From positions 1,116,001-1,180,000 of the forward strand of contig NZ_JAMGBD010000001.1 in assembly GCF_023516555.1 (NCBI RefSeq): DNA of 64,000 nt, given 5' to 3'. The stretch is from Sphingomonas alba (GTDB lineage Bacteria > Pseudomonadota > Alphaproteobacteria > Sphingomonadales > Sphingomonadaceae). The position numbers and the translations under genes were made by a program. This document shows positions 42,944-50,994 of the stretch, piece by piece. The notes under the pieces were generated by a model. The model was not told the origin of the DNA and ran no database searches. It saw nothing but the letters and a program-made list of their open reading frames with translations. The first letter of the stretch is position 1; each line of letters opens with the position of its first letter.

Positions 42944-44122
42944 ATGCGCCGCCTCGTTCCGCTAATCGCTGTCTTGCCACTGATGATGGCGGCCGCGAGC
43001 GCGCCCGTAACAGCGGAGACGGAGCCGGTCGACACTGAACTCGCGCGTGCCCGGGTCGAGGCGAAGGCGGCCGAGGCGGATGTCCAGAGGTTTGAACAGG
43101 CCGCGGCCAAGGCGCGCGACGAGGCGGAGAAGCTGGCGGCGGAACGGCAGGCGGCGGCCTCGGCTATTACTGCCTCCGAGGCGCAGATCAGCGCCGCCGA
43201 CGCCCAGGTTCGATTGACCGAAGCCTTGGTCGCCGAACGCCGACAGCGTCTGGCTGAGCGGCAGGCGCCGGTCGCGGCCCTCCTCGCGGGCATCGTCAGC
43301 ATGGGACGGCGGCCGCCGTTGCTGAGCTTCGCCGATTCTTCTTCGCTCGACGAATTCGTCCGCGTCCGCGCGCTGCTTGATACGACAATGCCGCTCATCC
43401 GCCAGCGAAGTGCCGCGCTCTCCGGTGACCTGGAGCAGAGCCGCAGGTTGCAGGCCTCCGCAGCGGCGGCACGGAAACAGCTGACAGCCGCGCATGAACA
43501 GCTGAAACAGAGGCAACAGAGGTTTGCCGCACTTGAGGACAAAGCGTCCCAGCAAGCGGCCAGACTTGGCGCGAGCGCGGTTGGCGCCGGCGATGTCCTG
43601 ACCGCAACCGGCGAAAACGAGGCAATATTGGTCGGCGAGGCAAAGCAGCGCCGCTCGTCACTGGCCCTTGCCGCAGACCTCGGCGCGCTGCCTCCAGCGA
43701 TTGCCCGACCCGGCAAGGCAGGGGCTGGCAAGCCTCCTATCGCTTACTCGCTACCCGTCGCCGCGCCGGTCGTGGAAGGCATGGGCGCGGTCAGCGACAA
43801 CGGCATCCGCTCGCGCGGCATCACGATCAAGGCCTATGCCGGCGCCGACGTCCGGGCGCCCGCCGATGGCACGATATCCTTTGCCGGGCCGTTCAGGCGC
43901 CATGACGGCGTCGTCATTATCGATCATGGCCATGGGTGGATGACCCTGATGACGGGAGTGCGGACAGATTTGCGGAAAGGCGCCCGCGTCCGGATCGGCG
44001 ATCCGCTCGGTCGGGCATTGGGTCCGGTCGGGGTCGAATTGTCTACGAACGGGACGCCCGTTTCGGCAGCCCTCATCGCCGGTTCATCTCAAATAGTGTC
44101 CAATGGACGGAAGAGCGGCTAA
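42944..44122 (+). CDS. EnvC-like murein hydrolase activator with degenerate M23 domain
   Basis: The 392-residue secreted protein has a signal peptide to about residue 25, a long coiled coil (about 28-215), and a C-terminal LytM/M23 fold from about 285. The zinc ligands of active M23 peptidases are not in place: RGITIKAYAG stands where H-x(3)-D is expected, and VGVELSTNG stands where HLHFE occurs. This matches EnvC, which has no peptidase activity but activates amidases during division. It is followed 30 bases later by the ctpA-like protease gene, as in many alphaproteobacteria. Confidence 0.85.
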   Translation: MRRLVPLIAVLPLMMAAASAPVTAETEPVDTELARARVEAKAAEADVQRFEQAAAKARDEAEKLAAERQAAASAITASEAQISAADAQVRLTEALVAERRQRLAERQAPVAALLAGIVSMGRRPPLLSFADSSSLDEFVRVRALLDTTMPLIRQRSAALSGDLEQSRRLQASAAAARKQLTAAHEQLKQRQQRFAALEDKASQQAARLGASAVGAGDVLTATGENEAILVGEAKQRRSSLALAADLGALPPAIARPGKAGAGKPPIAYSLPVAAPVVEGMGAVSDNGIRSRGITIKAYAGADVRAPADGTISFAGPFRRHDGVVIIDHGHGWMTLMTGVRTDLRKGARVRIGDPLGRALGPVGVELSTNGTPVSAALIAGSSQIVSNGRKSG

Positions 44123-44152
44123 ATACGCCGTAGATTTGCAGGGATTCGTAGA

Positions 44153-45487
44153 ATGAAAGCCTTCGTCGCCAAGCTGCTTCCGCCCCTCGCCGTGGTGGGC
44201 GCGCTGACCCTGATCCCGCTGACGACCAGTTCGGTTGCGGCCGCCGATGCGGATACCATGAAGGAGCTGGATACCTTCATGGACGTCTTCAACCAGGTGC
44301 GCGCGACCTACGTCGACCCGGTCGACGACCACACGCTCATCAAGGGTGCGATCGACGGCATGCTGGCGGCGCTCGACCCGCACTCCTCCTACATGGAGGG
44401 CACCGATTATTCGCAGTTGAAGACGACGACCGACGGCAATTACGGCGGCGTCGGGCTTTCGGTGACTATCGAGGATGGCGCGGTAAAGGTCATCACCCCG
44501 ACCGAAGACACGCCTGCCGACAAGGCCGGGATCAAGGCCGGCGACTACATCACGCATGTCGACGGCGAACTGCTCTACGGCCTCGACCTCGACGAAGCGG
44601 TCGATAAGATGCGCGGCAATCCGGGTACGCAGACGACGCTGACCATCGTCCGGCCGGGCCGCGACAAGCCGTTCGACGTCAAACTGACCCGCGCCCGCAT
44701 TGAGCTCCGGCCGGTGAAATGGGAGGTCAAGGACGGCATCGGCATCGTCAACATTAACACCTTCGCCGGCAACACCGGCCAGGCGACCGAGGCGGCGCTG
44801 ACGGCGATCGACAAGGCGACCGGCGGACACCCGCTCGGCTATGTCGTCGACCTGCGCTCTAACCCGGGCGGCCTGCTCAATGAGGCCGTTCGCGTCAGTG
44901 ACGCCTTCCTCGACCGCGGGGAAATCGTCTCCGAGCGCGGCCGCGACAAGAAGGACGTCGAGAATTGGTATGCCAAGCCAGGCGACATGTCGCACGGCCT
45001 GCCGATCATCGTCCTCACTGACGTCGGCACCGCCTCGGCGGCGGAAATCGTCGCTGGCGCCCTGCAAGACCACCGCCGTGCGATCGTCATGGGCGAGCGC
45101 AGCTTCGGCAAGGGATCGGTCCAGGGCGTTTCGGAACTGACGCCGAACAGCGCTCTCAGGCTCACCATCGCTCGATACTACACCCCGTCGGGCCGCTCGG
45201 TTCAGGCCGGCGGAATCGAGCCGGACATCGTCGTCCCGCAGCTGTCGGATCCGGATTACAAGACCCGTCCGGCCGTGCGCGAAGCCGACCTTCGCCGCCA
45301 TCTGCTGAGCCAGGCCGCGGTCAAGGAAGACGTGCTTGAAAACGACTCGACGCCCGACCCGCGCTTCTCGGCGACGTCCGAGGAACTGGAGAAAAAGGGC
45401 ATCAAGGACTTCCAGCTGGATTATGCGATCAAGACGCTGAAGCGGCTGGCGCCGGGCACGCCGTCGACCGTCGCCAAGTCGCGCTAA
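44153..45487 (+). CDS. ctpA: Carboxy-terminal processing protease CtpA (S41 family)
   Basis: This 444-residue periplasmic serine protease cleaves C termini of envelope proteins and regulators of wall hydrolases. It has a signal peptide to about residue 29, a PDZ domain (about 95-175, GLSVTIEDGAVKVI), and the S41 catalytic core with Ser in GTASAAEIVAGALQDH and Lys in GERSFGKGSVQ, forming the Ser-Lys dyad. The final SRY may be a tail only. It lies in the nadD-rsfS-rlmH-envC-ctpA block. Confidence 0.93.
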   Translation: MKAFVAKLLPPLAVVGALTLIPLTTSSVAAADADTMKELDTFMDVFNQVRATYVDPVDDHTLIKGAIDGMLAALDPHSSYMEGTDYSQLKTTTDGNYGGVGLSVTIEDGAVKVITPTEDTPADKAGIKAGDYITHVDGELLYGLDLDEAVDKMRGNPGTQTTLTIVRPGRDKPFDVKLTRARIELRPVKWEVKDGIGIVNINTFAGNTGQATEAALTAIDKATGGHPLGYVVDLRSNPGGLLNEAVRVSDAFLDRGEIVSERGRDKKDVENWYAKPGDMSHGLPIIVLTDVGTASAAEIVAGALQDHRRAIVMGERSFGKGSVQGVSELTPNSALRLTIARYYTPSGRSVQAGGIEPDIVVPQLSDPDYKTRPAVREADLRRHLLSQAAVKEDVLENDSTPDPRFSATSEELEKKGIKDFQLDYAIKTLKRLAPGTPSTVAKSR

Positions 45488-45503
45488 GGACGTCCGTCAG
45501 CTT

Positions 45504-45992
45504 ATGGCTTCGGCCGCACAGCGAGGTTCTGCACCCATGCCCGGCAGCGCGCTGGCGCGCCTGATCGCGCTCATCGTGCCGGTTGCGCTGCTCGGCGGCG
45601 CTCTTGGCTCCCAGTATGTTGGCGGACTTCACCCCTGCGAGATGTGCTACTGGCAGCGCTGGCCGCATGGCGCAGCGATCCTGCTCGCCGCGGCCGCCTT
45701 CGCAATGCCGGCAAGGTCGCGGACCCTGACCGCGCTGGCGTCCTTGGCCATCGCCATTTCCGGTGCGATCGGCGTCTATCATGCCGGCGTGGAAATCGGT
45801 TGGTGGCAAGGCATAACGACCTGCACTGCAGGCGGCGCGCTCAGCCTCGACCAGCTGATGAAGGTACCGCTGGTACGCTGCGACCAGATCCAGTGGTCGC
45901 TGTTCGGCATATCAATGGCGGGCTGGAACGCAATCATCTCGCTGGGCGCTTTTGCGGCGATCTCGGCGCTTCTCATCCGGAGCAGGCCGTGA
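45504..45992 (+). CDS. DsbB-like disulfide bond formation protein
   Basis: DsbB reoxidises periplasmic DsbA with quinones. The 162-residue protein has four hydrophobic spans, with the first cysteine pair C45/C48 in HPCEMCYWQRWPH and the second pair C107 and C126 in the second periplasmic loop, plus IQWSLFGISMAGWN. A DsbA-like partner is encoded at 56684-57445. A start at 45537 (MPGSALARL) would remove 11 hydrophilic residues and is possible. The stop overlaps the following GTG start by 4 bases. Confidence 0.9.
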   Translation: MASAAQRGSAPMPGSALARLIALIVPVALLGGALGSQYVGGLHPCEMCYWQRWPHGAAILLAAAAFAMPARSRTLTALASLAIAISGAIGVYHAGVEIGWWQGITTCTAGGALSLDQLMKVPLVRCDQIQWSLFGISMAGWNAIISLGAFAAISALLIRSRP

Positions 45993-46525
45993 GCCGCTGG
46001 AAGCCCGGCGACGCCCGTCCGGACGCGACCAGCATGCTGCGGGTCGACCAGGCCGGCGAATATGGCGCCACTCGAATCTATGCTGGCCAGCTAGCCGTCA
46101 TCGGTCAGGACCGACCCGCCGGGCGCGTGATCGCCCGCATGGCCAATCAGGAGCGCCGCCACCTGGAGCGCTTCGATGCTCTGATGGAGGAGCGGGGTGT
46201 CCGGCCGACGGCTCTGCAGCCTTTGTGGAAAGTCGCGGGCTTCGCGCTCGGGGCGGCCACCGCCCTGATGTCGGAGCGGGCGGCGATGGCCTGCACCGAT
46301 GCGATCGAAACGGAAATCGACCGCCATTACTCCAGGCAGCTCGCCGAACTGGGCGACAGCGATCCTGAATTATCGGCCGACATCGAAGCCTTTCGCGCCG
46401 AGGAATTGGAGCATCGGGACACTGCCCGCGAGCATGGCGCAGCCGAGACGCTGGGATATCCCCTATTGACCGCAGCCATCCGTGCGGGATGTAGGGTGGC
46501 AATCGGCCTGTCGAAGCGAATCTGA
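45989..46525 (+). CDS. coq7: COQ7-type demethoxyubiquinone hydroxylase
   Basis: This diiron enzyme hydroxylates demethoxyubiquinone in the penultimate step of ubiquinone synthesis. The 178-residue product has the ligand set E24 in DQAGEYGA, E55 and H58 in NQERRHLERF, then EIDRHY and EELEHRDTA. The GTG start at 45989 overlaps dsbB by 4 bases; the frame is open further upstream but inside dsbB. UbiG at 29278 acts in the same pathway. Confidence 0.93.
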   Translation: MSRWKPGDARPDATSMLRVDQAGEYGATRIYAGQLAVIGQDRPAGRVIARMANQERRHLERFDALMEERGVRPTALQPLWKVAGFALGAATALMSERAAMACTDAIETEIDRHYSRQLAELGDSDPELSADIEAFRAEELEHRDTAREHGAAETLGYPLLTAAIRAGCRVAIGLSKRI

Positions 46526-46585
46526 GTGAATTTGAGGAACCTGAGGGGCGGCCGGGCCGCTGAACCGATCGAAAGGACGCCTGTA

Positions 46586-46993
46586 ATGTCGAAGCTGCCC
46601 CTGGCCCTTGCAGCCGCCGCCACCGGCCTCGCCGCGCTGGCCCTCCCGTCCGCGCCCGCGCTGGCGCAGAATAACAACGGCAAGGTGAGCGAGATTATCG
46701 TTTACGGCACCGACCCGTGCCCGCGCTCGACTGACGATGAAATCGTCGTTTGCGCGCGCAAGCCGGAGAGCGAGCGCTATCGCATTCCCGAAAGGCTCCG
46801 TCAGGGCGGTTCGTTGCAGTCGCGCCAGTCCTGGGCCGCGCGCGCCAAACAGTTCGAAACGGTTGGCCGGACCGGCGTCAACAGTTGCTCGGCGGTTGGG
46901 CCGGGCGGCTATACCGGTTGCGAGCAGCAGCTGATCAACCAGGCGTTCAACGAGCGCGAGGAGCAGGTCTCCAACGAAAGCTCGCCTCGCTAG
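46586..46993 (+). CDS. Small secreted protein of unknown function
   Basis: The 135-residue product has a signal peptide to about residue 27 (APALAQ). The mature part starts with a beta strand (VSEIIVYGTDPCP), then DEIVVCARKPESERYRIPERLR and several cysteines (CP, VCAR, NSCS, GCEQQ) that could make two disulfides. The ATG at 46586 follows AAAGGA and is preferred to 46526. I know of similar short exported proteins in sphingomonads but no function. Confidence 0.75.
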   Translation: MSKLPLALAAAATGLAALALPSAPALAQNNNGKVSEIIVYGTDPCPRSTDDEIVVCARKPESERYRIPERLRQGGSLQSRQSWAARAKQFETVGRTGVNSCSAVGPGGYTGCEQQLINQAFNEREEQVSNESSPR

Positions 46994-46999
46994 GCCAAG

Positions 47000-48757
47000 C
47001 TAGGCCCTCGATTTTTCGGCCTGAATCCACGCATTGATCTGCGCATCCAACGCATCCAGCGGCACCGCGCCCTGCCCGATCACCGCATCATGGAAGCGGC
47101 GGAGGTCGAATTTCGGCCCCAGTTCCTTCTCTGCCCGGGTCCGAAGTTCGCGGATCTTTAGCTCGCCAAGCTTGTAGGCGAGTGCCTGGCCGGGGTTGGA
47201 GATGTAGCGGTTGACCTCGGAATCGATGTTCTTGTCGGTCAACGCCGTATTGTCCTTCATGAAGGCGACGGCCTGCTCCTTGGTCCAGCCCTTCGAATGG
47301 ATGCCGGTGTCGACCACCAGCCGGCAGGCGCGCCACATCTCGTAGCTCAGGCGCCCCATGTCCTTCTGCGGCGTGTCGTAAATGCCAAGCTCGATGCCCA
47401 GCCGTTCCGAATAAAGTCCCCAGCCTTCGACAAAGGCGGTGAAGAAGGCCCCGTATTTGCGCCAGGCGGGCATGTCCAGCTCTTGCTGGGTCGCAACCTG
47501 CATATGGTGTCCCGGAACGGCTTCATGGACGGTCAGCGCCGGCAATTCCCAAAGCGGCCGCTGATCGAGATGGGTCGTGTTGACGAAATAGGTGCCCGCG
47601 ACGCCTGCGTCGGGGCTGCCGTCCATATAATAGGCCGTTGTATTGCCCTCCGCCGTTTCCAGCGGAATGGGTTTCACGCCATAAGGCAGGCGCGGGAGCT
47701 TGGTGAAAAGGGTCGGCATCTTGCCGTCGATAGTCTTTGCCATCAGCGCCGCGGCCCCCATCAGCTCTTCGGGCGTCTTGGCGAAATATTTGGGATTGGT
47801 CCGCATGTCCGCGATCATCGCCTCGCGGCTGGCGAAGCCCGACTTTTTGGCGAGCGCATCCATCTCGGCGCGAATGCGAGCCACTTCGCCGAGGCCGAGC
47901 TGGTGGATTTCGTCCGGCGTGCGATTGGTCGTCGTCTGCTGTCGAACGAGGAAGGCGTAATATTCCTTGCCCTGCGGAAGCGCCGAAATGCCGACGCTCT
48001 GGCGACATTTGCCGGCGAGTTCCTTGTGATAGACGTCGGCCCAATTCTGGTAGGACGGATTGAGCTTGTCAGTGATCAGTGCCTTGGCCCGCGCCTGCAG
48101 GTCGGCCCATTGCGCGTCAGTCACGCTCGCCGGTTTCGGCGCAGCGAACGGCGCGTAAAAGCGGGACTTAGTTGGATCGGCGGCGATCACGCCAGTGATG
48201 GTCGGCTCGAACGTGGTCAGCGTCACGCACGGCTGAACGAAGCCTTCTTTGGCGGCCTTGCGGCTGATGTCGGCCATGTTCGCCATCTGCGCCGGAACTT
48301 GGCCGATACGGGCGAGGTAATTGTCATAGTCGGCATAGGTGCGGACGGGCTGCATTTCACCCAGCCCTGCCCAGAACTGATGCAGGCTGCCGAGTGTCGA
48401 GAACAGCATCTGCCGTTCGCCGAATCGGTTGCCGGCAATGGCATCGGACAGCGTACGCCTGAGGATTGCATAATTGGTCTGGTCGGCGGGCGACAGCGAA
48501 GCCTCCGGAATCGCCTCGAGCCGCTTTAGGTCGGCTGCGGCCTCGGCGGTCTGCCGGTCCATCTCCGCCAGTGTGAAGACACCGAGCTCACGATCGTATG
48601 TGGTAACACCCGTCTGGGTGGCGAGGATCGGAGAATCCTTCAGGTTCGCCGCCCAATAATCGTCCATTAGCTTGTGAAAATCCTCGGTCGGACCCGCCAG
48701 CGCCGGCGCGGCGATCGACAGGCAGGTGGCGGCAAGCGCAATCTTCAGGTGACGCAT
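47000..48757 (-). CDS. Secreted DUF885 family protein (putative zinc peptidase)
   Basis: The 585-residue protein has a signal peptide to about residue 21 (APALAG), then the DUF885 fold. The motif HEAVPGHHMQ contains the HExxH-like metal site of this family, with ENGWALYSE represented here as EGWGLYSERLG. Family members are thought to be metallopeptidases, usually exported. The ATG at 48757 starts the signal peptide; a longer frame to 48949 is not supported. It diverges from the POT transporter at 48876, and a shared role in peptide use is plausible. Confidence 0.87.
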   Translation of the reverse strand: MRHLKIALAATCLSIAAPALAGPTEDFHKLMDDYWAANLKDSPILATQTGVTTYDRELGVFTLAEMDRQTAEAAADLKRLEAIPEASLSPADQTNYAILRRTLSDAIAGNRFGERQMLFSTLGSLHQFWAGLGEMQPVRTYADYDNYLARIGQVPAQMANMADISRKAAKEGFVQPCVTLTTFEPTITGVIAADPTKSRFYAPFAAPKPASVTDAQWADLQARAKALITDKLNPSYQNWADVYHKELAGKCRQSVGISALPQGKEYYAFLVRQQTTTNRTPDEIHQLGLGEVARIRAEMDALAKKSGFASREAMIADMRTNPKYFAKTPEELMGAAALMAKTIDGKMPTLFTKLPRLPYGVKPIPLETAEGNTTAYYMDGSPDAGVAGTYFVNTTHLDQRPLWELPALTVHEAVPGHHMQVATQQELDMPAWRKYGAFFTAFVEGWGLYSERLGIELGIYDTPQKDMGRLSYEMWRACRLVVDTGIHSKGWTKEQAVAFMKDNTALTDKNIDSEVNRYISNPGQALAYKLGELKIRELRTRAEKELGPKFDLRRFHDAVIGQGAVPLDALDAQINAWIQAEKSRA

Positions 48758-48875
48758 GTGATTGACCCCCTCGTTAGGGCGGCAAACTAATCCCGCCTCG
48801 ACAGGGCGCAAGTGCCTTCGACGGACGGCAGCGGCGGAACTTCCAATCCCGCCATGCGCTGCTGCCTCCGGTGCC

Positions 48876-50279
48876 ATGACAGTCGCCGACACAACTCCGG
48901 ACTTCGAGCCCGCTCCGCCGCACGACCGGGCCTTCCTCGGCCATCCCAAGGGCCTTGGCTATCTGAGCTTCACCGAGGCTTGCGAGCGCTTTTCCTATTA
49001 TTCCATGCAGACGCTGCTGGTGCTCTACATGGTGCAGTATCTGCTGCATCCCGGGCACGTCGAGAATGTCGTCGGCCTGCAGTGGCTGAGGACGCATTTC
49101 TATGCGGGGCTCGACGGCCAGCCGCTCGCGTCTGCAATATTCGGCACGTACACAGCTCTCGTCTATGCGACGCCAATCCTCGGCGGCATCATCGCCGACA
49201 AGTGGCTGGGCCGCCACAAGACTCTGATCCTCGGCGGCATCTTCATGGCGATCGGCCATTTCCTGATGGCGTTCGAAGGCAGTTTCCTGCTCGCCTTGTT
49301 CGCGCTCGTCGTCGGCGTCGGCCTCTTCAAAGGCAATATCGCAACCCAGGTCGGCGCGCTTTACGGTGACGAGGACAACCGCCGGGCGATGGCCTTCCAG
49401 ATCTTCTACATCGCCATCAACGCCAGCGTCATCGTCGCGCCGCTGATCACAGGCACGCTTGGCCAGAAAATAGGCTGGCACTGGGGCTTCGGCACGGCTG
49501 GCGTCGTCATGGTTTTGGGGCTTTTCATTTACATCTCAGGCAAGAGATGGCTGCCGGCCGACACCGTCCATCCGAACAGCGTCACTGACGAGCCGGCACC
49601 CCCTCTCGACAAGATGGACGGCAACGATTGGACGCGTGTGATTGCGCTGATGCTGCTGATCCCGGTGATGGCGGTTTCGCTCCTGACCAATCAGGAGATA
49701 TTCAATGCCTATCTGGTTTGGGGCGATGAGCATTTCGCGCTCAGCTTCATGGGCACCCAAATCCCCAGCACCTGGCTAATCACCCTTGATGCGGCCTTGA
49801 GCTTTTCCATGCTCGTCGGCGTCGCCCTCTTTTGGAAATGGTGGGGCACGAAGCGCCGCGAGCCCGATGAGCTCGGAAAGATGATCATCGGATCATGCTT
49901 CACGATCGCCGGCGGCCTCTGCCTGTTCATGGCAGCGCTCACGCAGCCCGCGGCCGGCAAGATCGGCCTGTTCTGGCCGTTCATGTTCCACCTGCTGAAC
50001 AGCATCGGCTTCGCCAACATCCTGCCGGTCAGCCTGGCGCTCTTCACCAAAGTTGCGCCGCGGCAGATCACCGCGACCGTGGTCGGGCTCTATTACCTGG
50101 CCTTCTTCGCGGCAAACGCCGTCGTCGGTTATGTCGGCGGCCTCTACTCGTCGCTGCCGACCACGACCTTCTGGCTGCTCCACGTCGCCAGCGCCGCCTT
50201 CGGCCTCGTCTGCTTCATCATCTTCAAGGTGACCATGGCCAGCCGCATGCATCACAGGACCGAGCCGGCGACGGCCTGA
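48876..50279 (+). CDS. Proton-dependent oligopeptide transporter (POT/PTR family)
   Basis: The 467-residue inner-membrane carrier imports di- and tripeptides with protons. The POT signature is clear: FTEACERFSYYSMQTLLVLY (the ExxER-F-YY motif) in the first span, then GGIIADKWLGRHKTLILGG, and FQIFYIAINASV in the PTR2 region. About 12 to 14 spans are visible. The ATG at 48876 begins a hydrophilic leader ahead of the first span. It diverges from a secreted peptidase-like gene. Confidence 0.93.
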   Translation: MTVADTTPDFEPAPPHDRAFLGHPKGLGYLSFTEACERFSYYSMQTLLVLYMVQYLLHPGHVENVVGLQWLRTHFYAGLDGQPLASAIFGTYTALVYATPILGGIIADKWLGRHKTLILGGIFMAIGHFLMAFEGSFLLALFALVVGVGLFKGNIATQVGALYGDEDNRRAMAFQIFYIAINASVIVAPLITGTLGQKIGWHWGFGTAGVVMVLGLFIYISGKRWLPADTVHPNSVTDEPAPPLDKMDGNDWTRVIALMLLIPVMAVSLLTNQEIFNAYLVWGDEHFALSFMGTQIPSTWLITLDAALSFSMLVGVALFWKWWGTKRREPDELGKMIIGSCFTIAGGLCLFMAALTQPAAGKIGLFWPFMFHLLNSIGFANILPVSLALFTKVAPRQITATVVGLYYLAFFAANAVVGYVGGLYSSLPTTTFWLLHVASAAFGLVCFIIFKVTMASRMHHRTEPATA

Positions 50280-50313
50280 CGACACCAACCTTGCCCCGCC
50301 GCGTTGTAGCGGC

Positions 50314-50994
50314 ATGAGCGATCGAGCCATTGCCGAGCACGGCCTTTCCGACGCGCTCCAAGCCGAACGGGGCCTCCAGCCGGGCGGCAACCTGCGCCGC
50401 GCCTGGGAGGAACTGCTGGCCGAAGCCCGCAGATGCACGCGCTGCGACCTTTATAGATGCGCGACGCAGACCGTGTTCGGCGAGGGCCCGCTGGACGCGA
50501 AAATCCTGTTCGTGGGCGAGCAGCCGGGCGACCAGGAAGACGTGGCTGGCCGCCCGTTCGTCGGCCCCGCCGGCCAATTGTTCAACGAGGCCTTAAAAAG
50601 GGCCGGCATCGATCGCGTCGAGACCTACGTCACCAATGCCGTCAAGCATTTCAAGTTCGAGCTCCGCGGGAAGAAGCGCATTCATAATTCGCCCAACGCC
50701 GGCGAGATCACCGCTTGCCGCTGGTGGCAGGAGCAGGAGCGCGCATTGATCAGGCCGCCGCTGACCGTGGCGCTCGGCGGCACGGCTGCCCGGTCCCTGT
50801 TCGGGAAGGCCATGACGATTTCAAAACTCCGCGGCGCTCCGCACGAGCTACCGGATGGCAGCGAATGCTGGGTGACGGTGCACCCGAGCTTCCTGCTGCG
50901 CATGCCCGAAGAAGTCCGCCGCCGCGAAGAACGCGCGCGCTTCGTCGAAGACCTCATCGCGATCCGCAAGCGAGCGGCGAAGCTGGCGGGCTAG
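50314..50994 (+). CDS. udgX: UdgX-type uracil-DNA glycosylase with 4Fe-4S site
   Basis: The 226-residue protein is a family 4-like uracil-DNA glycosylase. Motif A is GEQPGDQEDVAGRPFVGPAG (69-88). The segment KKRIHNSP around His124 corresponds to the KRRIH loop specific to UdgX, in which the histidine forms a covalent bond with the abasic product. Cluster cysteines are C41, C44, C135 and C185. Motif B reads HPSFLLR. UdgX is known from mycobacteria and other groups. The covalent activity here is inferred from the loop only. It overlaps the convergent receptor gene by 4 bases. Confidence 0.88.
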   Translation: MSDRAIAEHGLSDALQAERGLQPGGNLRRAWEELLAEARRCTRCDLYRCATQTVFGEGPLDAKILFVGEQPGDQEDVAGRPFVGPAGQLFNEALKRAGIDRVETYVTNAVKHFKFELRGKKRIHNSPNAGEITACRWWQEQERALIRPPLTVALGGTAARSLFGKAMTISKLRGAPHELPDGSECWVTVHPSFLLRMPEEVRRREERARFVEDLIAIRKRAAKLAG

